Shown piece by piece: positions 1 through 5,045 of a stretch of DNA of 5,045 bases. A program made the position numbers and the translations under genes. The stretch is from Limisphaerales bacterium (GTDB taxonomy: Bacteria > Verrucomicrobiota > Verrucomicrobiia > Limisphaerales > UBA11358), in NCBI GenBank assembly GCA_027451565.1, contig DAIDJC010000227.1, positions 1 to 5,045 on the forward strand, written 5' to 3'. Position 1 is the first letter of the stretch. Each line of letters opens with the position of its first letter. The notes under the pieces were generated by a model. That model was not told the origin of the DNA and made no database searches. It worked only from the letters and a program-made list of their open reading frames with translations.

Positions 1-579
1 GAAGCCGACGCGGATTACGTGCTGGCTCTCAAGGGTAACCAGGAAAAGGTCCACGAGGAGGTCAAAAGCTTCTTGGATGCCACCTTGGAAGAAAAGCAAC
101 GTCTCGGCCCCCCAGGCGCGGTGGTCCCCAAAGCAGTGCAAACCCTCCAAGTCTTTGAAACCGTGGAAAAGGATCATGGTCGCCTCGAAACCCGAAGATA
201 TTATCAAAGCGACTGTCTGGAGTGGTTTGCGGATAAAGGAAAGTGGGAGGGACTGGCGTCCGTCGGTTTGGTCGAGTCGGCCCGTGAACTGGACGGCAAA
301 ACCACCATGGAGCGTCGTTATTACCTCTCCAGCCTCAAGTTGGGTGTGGAAACATTTGCTCGGGCTGTGCGGGGCCATTGGGGCGTGGAAAACAAACTCC
401 ACTGGGTGATGGACGTGTGTTTTGGCGAGGATCAGAGCCGGGCACGCGCCGGCTACGCCGCCGAAAACCTGGCCACCCTGCGCCGGTTGGCCCTGAACCT
501 ATTGAAGCGGGAGAAGACAAAAAACGCGGAATCCGCGGCAAAATGCTCAATGCCAGTTGGGACCACTCCTATTTGTTGA
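1..579 (+). CDS. ISAs1-family transposase, C-terminal part, frameshifted
   Basis: This is a DDE (RNase H-fold) transposase that would cut and join the ends of its own insertion sequence. The frame is open from base 1, reading EADADYVLALKGNQ, so the gene starts upstream of the window; the first ATG at 19 is internal. Visible ISAs1 hallmarks are YVLALKGNQ near the start, LETRRYY at about bases 184-204, RYYLSSL at about 316-336, and RGHWGVENKLHWVMDVCFGED at about 370-432. The Glu of WGVEN (bases 388-390) is the likely third catalytic acid. The first two acids are not assigned here. After LLKREKT the frame leaves the family pattern, ends in an unrelated tail (ESAAKCSMPVGTTPIC) and stops at 577-579. 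The normal family ending continues in the -1 frame. The copy is therefore either a pseudogene by a one-base deletion or uses -1 frameshifting. Confidence 0.85.
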   Translation, partial: EADADYVLALKGNQEKVHEEVKSFLDATLEEKQRLGPPGAVVPKAVQTLQVFETVEKDHGRLETRRYYQSDCLEWFADKGKWEGLASVGLVESARELDGKTTMERRYYLSSLKLGVETFARAVRGHWGVENKLHWVMDVCFGEDQSRARAGYAAENLATLRRLALNLLKREKTKNAESAAKCSMPVGTTPIC

Positions 580-611
580 GCTTGCTGGGCGTCGAACCAA
601 AAGAAATTTAG
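525..611 (+). pseudogene. Displaced C-terminal end of the transposase in the -1 frame
   Basis: Reading from base 525 in the -1 frame gives RGIRGKMLNASW followed by DHSYLLSLLG and a stop at 609-611. This resembles the usual ISAs1 transposase ending, in which a GIKGKR-like segment is followed by W, an acidic pair and YLL. It is the natural continuation of the frame that ends in KREKT upstream. Adding one A to the A6 run at 519-524 would restore a continuous protein. The segment has no start codon of its own in a sensible place and is not an independent gene. The stop lies next to the terminal repeat, as expected for a compact insertion sequence. Confidence 0.75.
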
Positions 612-625
612 ATGCGTCTGCCCTG
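605..625 (+). repeat. Probable right terminal inverted repeat of the ISAs1-type element
   Basis: The segment ends GATGCGTCTGCCCTG. On the minus strand it begins CAGGGCAGACGCATC, which matches the ISAs1-family end pattern as I remember it. It overlaps the displaced transposase stop codon (609-611). The partner repeat is outside the window, so the repeat length and the outer edge are inferred. Confidence 0.5.
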
Positions 626-832
626 ACAAATTTCCAATCCTCCAAGGCATTGCCGGGTGTTTTTCCGGGATGGACGTCCTGTTTTTGGGCGTGTGGGAAG
701 GCTGTTGTGGGTGGGAGCAGGGAAGAGGATTGTGCGTCTCACAGCGTGGGATTTGGGGTGGTTCCTGAGCGGTGAATTTGAAAATTAAGTTGCATTGTGT
801 GCGGGTGAAGGCTTAAAGATGGACTGCATTGC
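626..832. other. Noncoding spacer between the IS end and topB
   Basis: No gene is supported in these 207 bases. An open frame crossing the region (557-775) is a chance frame: it starts inside the transposase and resembles no family I know. The middle (687-722) carries five GGG runs on the + strand. The promoter of topB should lie here if the gene is not expressed from elsewhere, but no convincing -35/-10 pair is visible. The best weak candidate is TTGCAT at 790-795 with a poor -10 (TTAAAG) after a 17-base gap. I do not annotate it as a promoter. The first bases after 625 would include one copy of the IS target duplication. Confidence 0.6.
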
Positions 833-3619
833 ATGGGAAAAGCACTGATCATCGCGGAAAAACCCTCAGTGGCCAATGACATATCAAAGGCCTTGGGAAA
901 GTTTGAAAAGCACGGGGACTATTTTGAAAATGACCGCTACGTTGTCTGCTCGGCGGTGGGTCATTTGCTCACGATTGTGCCTCCGCCCGGGGTGGAGGCT
1001 GCGCGGGGCAAGTGGACCTTCAAATGTCTGCCGGTCATTCCGCCGCACTTTGACCTGGCGCCCATCGAACGCAACGAAGCCCGCCTGCGGGTCCTCGGCA
1101 AATTGATCAAGCGCAAGGATGTGGACCGCCTGATCAATGCCTGCGATGCCGGGCGCGAGGGGGAACTGATTTTTCGCAACATCATCCGCTTTACCAAGGC
1201 GTCGCAACCCATTCAGCGCTTGTGGCTGCAATCCATGACGCCTGCTGCGATACGCGAGGGTTTTGAAAGTTTGCGGACGGATGAATCCATGCAGCCGCTG
1301 GCGGATGCGGCCACCAGCCGCAGCGAGGCGGACTGGCTGGTGGGCATCAACGGCACGCGGGCCATGACCGCCTTTAATTCCAAGCTGGGGGGCTTTTTTA
1401 AAACCACCGTGGGCCGGGTCCAGACACCCACGCTCGCCATCCTGGTGGAACGGGAGGAGCGCATCCGCAAGTTTGTGCCCCGCGATTATTGGGAGGTGAT
1501 CGCCACCTTTGAGGCGGCGGGTGGAAACTATGAGGGGCGCTGGTTCGACGAGGCTTTCGCCAGGTCCGAAACCGATGACCAGCTTCGCGCCGAACGCGTC
1601 TGGGAAAAGGCCAAGGCGGAGGGCATCCGCACCAAATGCCTGGGCCAGCCCGGTGTGGTGACCGAGGAAAGCAAGCCCACCACCTCGCTTTCCCCGCTTT
1701 TATATGACCTCACCAGCCTCCAGCGCGATGGAAATGCCCGGTTCGGATTCAGCGCCAAAAACACGCTGGCGGTGGCCCAATCCCTTTACGAAAAACACAA
1801 GGTCCTGACCTATCCACGCACAGATTCACGAGCCTTGCCGGAGGATTATCTGGCCACGGTCAAATCCACCATGGGAATGCTCCGGGACGTGACGGGGTAT
1901 GGCACTTTTGCCTCAAAAATTCTGGAGGAAGGATGGGTTCACCCGAACAAGCGCATTTTCAACAACGCCAAGGTTTCCGACCATTTTGCCATCATCCCCA
2001 CCACGCTGGCGCCAAAAGGACTGAGCGAGCCGGAACAAAAATTGTACGATTTGGTCACAAAGAGGTTTCTGGCCATTTTTTACCCTGCGGCGGAGTTTCT
2101 GGAAACCCAGCGCATCACCCGCGTGGCGGGGGAGGCGTTTAAAAGCTCGGGCAAAGTGCTGGTCAAACCCGGCTGGCTGGCTGTTTACGGCAAGCAATCG
2201 GACTCTGACGAGACACCCAGCCTGGCGCCGGTCCAACCGGGCGAGAAGGTTCGCAACCTGGGAATCGAAGTGAAGGAGAACATCACCAAACCTCCCGCAC
2301 GTTACACCGAGGCCACCCTGCTATCGGCCATGGAAGGAGCGGGCAAATGGGTGGAAGACGATGAGCTGCGCGAGGCGATGAGCGAAAAAGGCCTGGGAAC
2401 CCCGGCCACCAGGGCTTCCATCATCGAAGGCTTGATTTCCGAAGATTATGTCCACCGCGTGGGGCGCGATCTCCAGGCCACCGCCAAGGCCTTTTCCCTG
2501 ATGGAATTGCTCAACGGCCTGGGCATTCCTGAATTGACCAAACCCGAGTTGACCGGGGGCTGGGAATTTCAGCTCAGGGAAATGCAACGGCGTAAAATCA
2601 GCCGTGACCAGTTCATGTCCGGGATAGCGGACATGACCCGGCGCATCGTGGACCGGGCCCGCCAATACGAGCACGACACCATCCCCGGCGATTTTGGAAC
2701 CCTCAAGGTGGCCTGTCCCAAGTGCGGGGGCGAAATTCACGAGCGATACAAGCAGTTCCAATGCGTGGGCTGCGATTTTGCCGTGTGGAAAACCTTGTGC
2801 GGGCGCATGTTTGAAATGGAGGAGGTGGAGAAACTCATCACCCAGCGCCAGGTCGGGCCATTGCAGGGCTTCCGAAGCAAGCAGGGGTTCCCCTTTGCCG
2901 CGCTCTTGAAAATGAACGCCGAGTTCAAGGTGGAATTTGACTTCGGGAATGAATCGCAGGACGGCACCCCGCAGGCTCCCGTGGATTTCACCGGAAAGGA
3001 ATCCCTCGGGGCCTGTCCCAAGTGTGGCTCGGGGGTGTTTGAAAACGGCATGAACTATGTCTGTGAAAAACAGGCGGGTTCAACCCGGTCTTGTGATTTC
3101 AAAACGGGCAAGATTATTTTGCAGCAGGAAATTTCAACGGACCAGGTCCGCAAGCTGCTGGCGGAGGGCCGCACGGAACTGCTCAAGGGATTTGTTTCAA
3201 AAAAGACCAACCGCAAGTTCGAGGCGTTCCTGGTTCTCAAGGAAGGAAAGACGGCTTTTGAGTTCAAACCACGCGAGAAAAAGGGCGGGGCGGGCAAATC
3301 CTCCGAACCCCCTCCCAAGGTGGATTTCACCGGAAAAACCGAGGTGGGCCAGTGCCCGAAATGCAAGGGCAAGGTCTTTGACACCGAGCGGGCCTACCTC
3401 TGCGAGAACCTGCAAGCCGCCAAATCATGCAAGTTTAAGATCGAAAAGGTCATCCTGGAGCAGCCCATACAACAGGCCCAGGCGCGCAAAATCCTGGCAG
3501 ACAAAAAATCAGACCTGCTCTCGAATTTCATTTCCAAGGCGGGAAAACCCTTTCCGGCATGGCTGGTCATGGATAAAAAGGGGAAAATCACATTTGAGTT
3601 TCCAGAGCGTGAGGATTGA
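833..3619 (+). CDS. topB: DNA topoisomerase III (type IA), long form with three C-terminal zinc-ribbon repeats
   Basis: This is a cytoplasmic type IA topoisomerase. It cuts one DNA strand through a tyrosine-phosphate link, passes another strand and reseals, acting in relaxation and decatenation. The 928-residue protein begins with a TOPRIM domain: IIAEKPSVA with metal-binding Glu9, then CDAGREGE at 104-111. VGRVQTPTL (193-201) and the active-site segment LTYPRTDSR, with catalytic Tyr327, follow. A conserved EKGLGTPATRASII segment closes the topoisomerase core. The tail from about residue 622 holds three related units, each with four cysteines: C628/631/644/647, C728/731/744/754 and C841/844/857/866. 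Each unit is followed by a conserved block ending in an FEF-like strand, as in topoisomerase C-terminal repeat domains. E. coli TopB is about 650 residues, so the extra length is this tail. ATG 833 is chosen because it puts the conserved ALIIAEKPS strand right at the N-terminus. The nearest purine patch (GGA at 821-823) is a weak ribosome site. TopB fits better than TopA by the DAGREGE form and the KPSVA start. Confidence 0.95.
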   Translation: MGKALIIAEKPSVANDISKALGKFEKHGDYFENDRYVVCSAVGHLLTIVPPPGVEAARGKWTFKCLPVIPPHFDLAPIERNEARLRVLGKLIKRKDVDRLINACDAGREGELIFRNIIRFTKASQPIQRLWLQSMTPAAIREGFESLRTDESMQPLADAATSRSEADWLVGINGTRAMTAFNSKLGGFFKTTVGRVQTPTLAILVEREERIRKFVPRDYWEVIATFEAAGGNYEGRWFDEAFARSETDDQLRAERVWEKAKAEGIRTKCLGQPGVVTEESKPTTSLSPLLYDLTSLQRDGNARFGFSAKNTLAVAQSLYEKHKVLTYPRTDSRALPEDYLATVKSTMGMLRDVTGYGTFASKILEEGWVHPNKRIFNNAKVSDHFAIIPTTLAPKGLSEPEQKLYDLVTKRFLAIFYPAAEFLETQRITRVAGEAFKSSGKVLVKPGWLAVYGKQSDSDETPSLAPVQPGEKVRNLGIEVKENITKPPARYTEATLLSAMEGAGKWVEDDELREAMSEKGLGTPATRASIIEGLISEDYVHRVGRDLQATAKAFSLMELLNGLGIPELTKPELTGGWEFQLREMQRRKISRDQFMSGIADMTRRIVDRARQYEHDTIPGDFGTLKVACPKCGGEIHERYKQFQCVGCDFAVWKTLCGRMFEMEEVEKLITQRQVGPLQGFRSKQGFPFAALLKMNAEFKVEFDFGNESQDGTPQAPVDFTGKESLGACPKCGSGVFENGMNYVCEKQAGSTRSCDFKTGKIILQQEISTDQVRKLLAEGRTELLKGFVSKKTNRKFEAFLVLKEGKTAFEFKPREKKGGAGKSSEPPPKVDFTGKTEVGQCPKCKGKVFDTERAYLCENLQAAKSCKFKIEKVILEQPIQQAQARKILADKKSDLLSNFISKAGKPFPAWLVMDKKGKITFEFPERED
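2714..3616 (+). repeat. Three tandem zinc-ribbon units inside topB
   Basis: The protein tail is built from three diverged copies of one module. Cysteine spacing is CxxC-X12-CxxC in unit 1, CxxC-X12-C-X9-C in unit 2 and CxxC-X12-C-X8-C in unit 3. Units 2 and 3 also share a VDFTGK lead-in at residues 717 and 830, a period of 113 residues; units 1 and 2 are 100 residues apart by first cysteine. Short identities survive in the DNA: 17 bases (GTGGATTTCACCGGAAA) at 2981-2997 and 3320-3336, and 15 bases (GGCCTGTCCCAAGTG) at 2710-2724 and 3010-3024. Internal duplication is the simplest explanation. Such modules bind single-stranded DNA or partner proteins in other type IA topoisomerases. Confidence 0.85.
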
Positions 3620-3655
3620 CCCGCGCCTCCGGCTGCCTTGACCGGGCGGTTCCCA

Positions 3656-3684
3656 GCCATGATGGGGAATGAGACCATAATGGC
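3656..3684 (+). other. Imperfect hairpin downstream of topB
   Basis: GCCAT (3656-3660) pairs with ATGGC (3680-3684), and ATGG (3662-3665) pairs with CCAT (3675-3678). The two stems are separated by one G/A mismatch and closed by a 9-base loop. It begins 37 bases after the topB stop. No T-run follows, so it is not a standard intrinsic terminator. It could be a weak terminator, an mRNA 3' end stabiliser or chance. Confidence 0.3.
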
Positions 3685-3703
3685 CGGATGGTTTGAATTA
3701 CCC

Positions 3704-3717
3704 GCCCGCGGACGGGC
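3704..3717 (+). other. Short all-GC hairpin ahead of the hydrolase gene
   Basis: GCCCG (3704-3708) and CGGGC (3713-3717) can form a five-pair GC stem around a CGGA tetraloop. It lies 45 bases before the preferred hydrolase start at 3762 and 6 bases before an alternative ATG at 3723. If 3723 were used, the stem would cover the ribosome binding region. No T-run follows. Structures this short are common by chance in GC-rich DNA. Confidence 0.25.
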
Positions 3718-3761
3718 CGGTCATGAGCCATGGTTCACGCCGTCCTGACCACTGCATTTTC

Positions 3762-4565
3762 ATGAAACTGCATCATCAAGCCCGCGGGTCCGGCCCGCCC
3801 ATGATCTTTCTCCACGGGCTTTTGGGTTCTTTGGATAACTGGAATCCCGTGGCCCAGGCGTTTTCAGACAGTCACTCCGTTTATTGCCTCGACCAGCGGA
3901 ATCATGGAGCATCCCCGCACGCCGATGTGATGGATTATCCCCTCATGGCGGAGGATTTGAATGAATTTTTTGAAACTCATGGCATTCAATCTGCCGTTGT
4001 GGTGGGGCATTCCATGGGTGGCAAGGTGGCCATGGAGTTTGCCTTGCGCCACCCCGGCAAAGTGGAAAAACTATTGGTCGAGGATATCGCCCCGAGGCTG
4101 TACCCGGCTTCCCATGTGCCGGTTTTCAAGGCTCTGCAAGAATTGGATTTGGTCCGCTCCCAAACCCGGGCGGATTTGGAGGCGGCGCTTGAGCCAACCA
4201 TCCCGGTTTTGAGCATCAGGCGGTTTCTCCTCAAAAATATTGGCAGAAATGACCGGGGCTGTTTTTACTGGAAAATGAACCTTCACGGCCTGTCGGCCAA
4301 TTATCATCATTTGATCCAGCCTGTGTCCGCGACCGCATCGTTTTCCGGGCCCGCCTGTTTTATTCGAGGCGGCCAATCCCGGTATGTGCAGGACGCCGAT
4401 GTGCCCTTGATCCAAAGCCTCTTTCCACAGGCCCGCATCCAAACCATTCCTGATGCCAATCATTGGATACATTTTGAAAGACTGGATGCCTTCCTGGAAT
4501 TGGCCCGGAATTTTTTATCGGGGAAAACCCCCGCGCCCGGTTCCGGCAAAGCCGCCGTTTTGTGA
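3762..4565 (+). CDS. Alpha/beta hydrolase, YbfF/ABHD11-like esterase
   Basis: This is a probable cytoplasmic serine hydrolase that cleaves ester or thioester bonds; the substrate is unknown. Numbered from the ATG at 3762 (267 residues), HGLLGSLDNW at 18-27 forms the oxyanion-hole loop, DQRNHG follows, and GHSMGG carries nucleophile Ser84. A variable lid follows VEDIAP, and DANHWIHFE carries the catalytic His234. The acid is probably Asp108 of VEDIAP or a later residue; I cannot settle it by eye. The order HG-LLGS-DNW, DQRNHG and RGGQSRYV is typical of the YbfF/ABHD11 group, whose members are about 250-270 residues. The frame stays open upstream to a TTG at 3693 and an ATG at 3723. I prefer 3762 because family proteins start just before the first beta strand, and the extra 23 residues look unstructured. 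No start has a good ribosome site. No signal peptide is seen. It lies 142 bases after topB and 25 before the recombinase. Confidence 0.88.
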   Translation: MKLHHQARGSGPPMIFLHGLLGSLDNWNPVAQAFSDSHSVYCLDQRNHGASPHADVMDYPLMAEDLNEFFETHGIQSAVVVGHSMGGKVAMEFALRHPGKVEKLLVEDIAPRLYPASHVPVFKALQELDLVRSQTRADLEAALEPTIPVLSIRRFLLKNIGRNDRGCFYWKMNLHGLSANYHHLIQPVSATASFSGPACFIRGGQSRYVQDADVPLIQSLFPQARIQTIPDANHWIHFERLDAFLELARNFLSGKTPAPGSGKAAVL

Positions 4566-4590
4566 TGCCGCGAATAGACAAACAGTGAAT

Positions 4591-5045
4591 ATGCCTGAAA
4601 AAAAATCCCAGCCAAAGGCCGATCCCCAGGTGCGCCGCTTTCTGGATCATATCTCGGTGGAACGCGGGGTCTCCAGCCATACGCGCCGGAATTATGAGCA
4701 GGTCCTGACCGAATTCTGCCGGTGGCATGAACAGGAAAAGCAGTCGGCGCCGGATTGGAAACGCCTTCAGCGGGATGATTTTCGCGCCTATCTCCGGCAC
4801 TTGGGCAGGCAGGATTTGAAACGGGCCACCATCCAGCTCCGGTTTTCCGCTTTGCGCAGCTTTTTTCGCCATCTCCGCCGTGAGGGATATGTGCAATCCC
4901 TTCCCATCAAAAACCTTTCCCTGCCCAAAATGGAGCGGCGTTTGCCATCGTTTTTGACCCGCCAACAGATGCTCAACCTGCTGGCAGCCCCCCTGCAAAC
5001 CTTGAAGTTGCAGCCAGGAAATTCCAACGCCAAGCGTCCCGGACG
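4591..5045 (+). CDS. xerC: Tyrosine recombinase XerC/XerD-like, N-terminal part (cut by window end)
   Basis: This is a site-specific tyrosine recombinase. Xer proteins resolve chromosome dimers at dif by strand exchange between paired XerC and XerD; related enzymes serve integrons and phages. The 151 visible codons hold the core-binding SAM-like domain: RFLDHISVERGVSSHTRRNY at 16-35, then ATIQLRFSALRSFFRHLRREG at 79-99. The PK(x)nRRLPSFLT hinge at 112-123 follows, then the first helix of the catalytic domain (QQMLNLLAAP). The catalytic R-H-R-H-Y residues lie beyond the window, so activity cannot be judged. After LLAAP the chain continues LQTLKLQPGNSNAKRPG, longer than in E. coli XerC/D. ATG 4591 is chosen because family proteins begin shortly before the first helix; GTG at 4585 is possible. 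No ribosome site is visible. The 25-base gap after the hydrolase suggests a shared transcript. Whether it is XerC, XerD or a lone Xer cannot be decided. Confidence 0.88.
   Translation, partial: MPEKKSQPKADPQVRRFLDHISVERGVSSHTRRNYEQVLTEFCRWHEQEKQSAPDWKRLQRDDFRAYLRHLGRQDLKRATIQLRFSALRSFFRHLRREGYVQSLPIKNLSLPKMERRLPSFLTRQQMLNLLAAPLQTLKLQPGNSNAKRPG

Larger units (their letters stand above)
1..625 (+). mobile_element. Right end of an ISAs1-family insertion sequence (partial)
   Basis: This is the 3' part of an insertion sequence; the left end and the N-terminal half of the transposase lie outside the window. Family assignment rests on the transposase C-terminal region (HWGVEN, LHWVMDV, FGEDQSRAR) and on the sequence just after it, whose reverse complement begins CAGGGCAGACGCATC. 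That matches my memory of ISAs1-family terminal repeats. I place the right boundary at base 625, after CCCTG. The left repeat and target duplication cannot be checked here, so the exact boundary is inferred. The transposase reading frame is interrupted near its end, so the copy may be inactive. Confidence 0.8.

Noticed and set aside
651..671. CCGGGTGTTTTTCCGGG considered as a terminator after the IS
   Set aside because: The T-run sits between the two CCGGG copies, which are direct repeats. Only a four-pair CCGG stem is possible and no T-run follows it.
557..775. 72-residue open frame between the transposase and topB
   Set aside because: It starts inside the IS and crosses the inferred terminal repeat. 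Its composition looks random, so it is not a credible gene.
819..848. Nine-codon reading frame (MDCIAWEKH) overlapping the topB start in another frame
   Set aside because: It could in principle act as an upstream ORF, but it has no ribosome site and such short frames arise readily by chance.
2321..2761. 146-residue open frame on the minus strand
   Set aside because: It is fully inside topB and antisense to conserved topoisomerase residues, with no recognisable domain.
3057..3641. 194-residue open frame on the + strand overlapping the topB tail
   Set aside because: It is rich in Arg, Ser and Lys, as expected from an out-of-frame reading of the zinc-ribbon repeats, and has no known motif.
3693..3761. 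N-terminal extension of the hydrolase from TTG 3693 or ATG 3723
   Set aside because: The extra residues have no family counterpart, form neither a signal peptide nor a membrane segment, and have no ribosome site; ATG 3762 matches the family N-terminus.
4360..4998. 212-residue open frame on the minus strand
   Set aside because: It lies across the end of the hydrolase gene and the start of the recombinase gene, both of which have clear family motifs on the + strand. Its translation resembles no family I know. It is a shadow of biased codon use.

Overview
The window looks like bacterial chromosome, moderately GC-rich by eye (not counted), with every gene on the + strand. None of the three gene starts has a clear Shine-Dalgarno sequence. 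The long topoisomerase III with zinc-ribbon repeats, and a Xer-type recombinase with a stretched interdomain linker, remind me of Verrucomicrobia and relatives in the PVC group. That is a weak inference from protein style; no marker gene here fixes the taxonomy.

Layout: (1) Bases 1-625 are the right-hand end of an ISAs1-family insertion sequence. They hold the C-terminal part of the transposase, cut by the window edge and frameshifted near its end, and a probable right terminal inverted repeat. (2) Bases 626-832 are a noncoding spacer, G-rich in its middle. (3) Bases 833-3619 encode a complete 928-residue type IA DNA topoisomerase (TopB-like) with three C-terminal zinc-ribbon repeats. (4) Bases 3620-3761 are a spacer with two small hairpins. 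(5) Bases 3762-4565 encode an alpha/beta hydrolase of the YbfF/ABHD11 type. (6) After 25 bases, a tyrosine recombinase of the XerC/XerD type starts at 4591 and runs off the window end; only its N-terminal 151 codons are visible.

How the genes fit together: the topoisomerase and the Xer-like recombinase both act on DNA topology, decatenation and chromosome resolution, so their proximity makes sense. The hydrolase has no obvious role in that process and may simply share a transcript with the recombinase. The IS element is an unrelated insertion whose end lies about 200 bases upstream of the topoisomerase gene.

I found no convincing new biological system. The points most worth checking are the slippery A AAA AAC heptamer exactly where the transposase changes frame, and the repeat-built tail of the topoisomerase. 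No tRNA, rRNA, CRISPR array or riboswitch was recognised.
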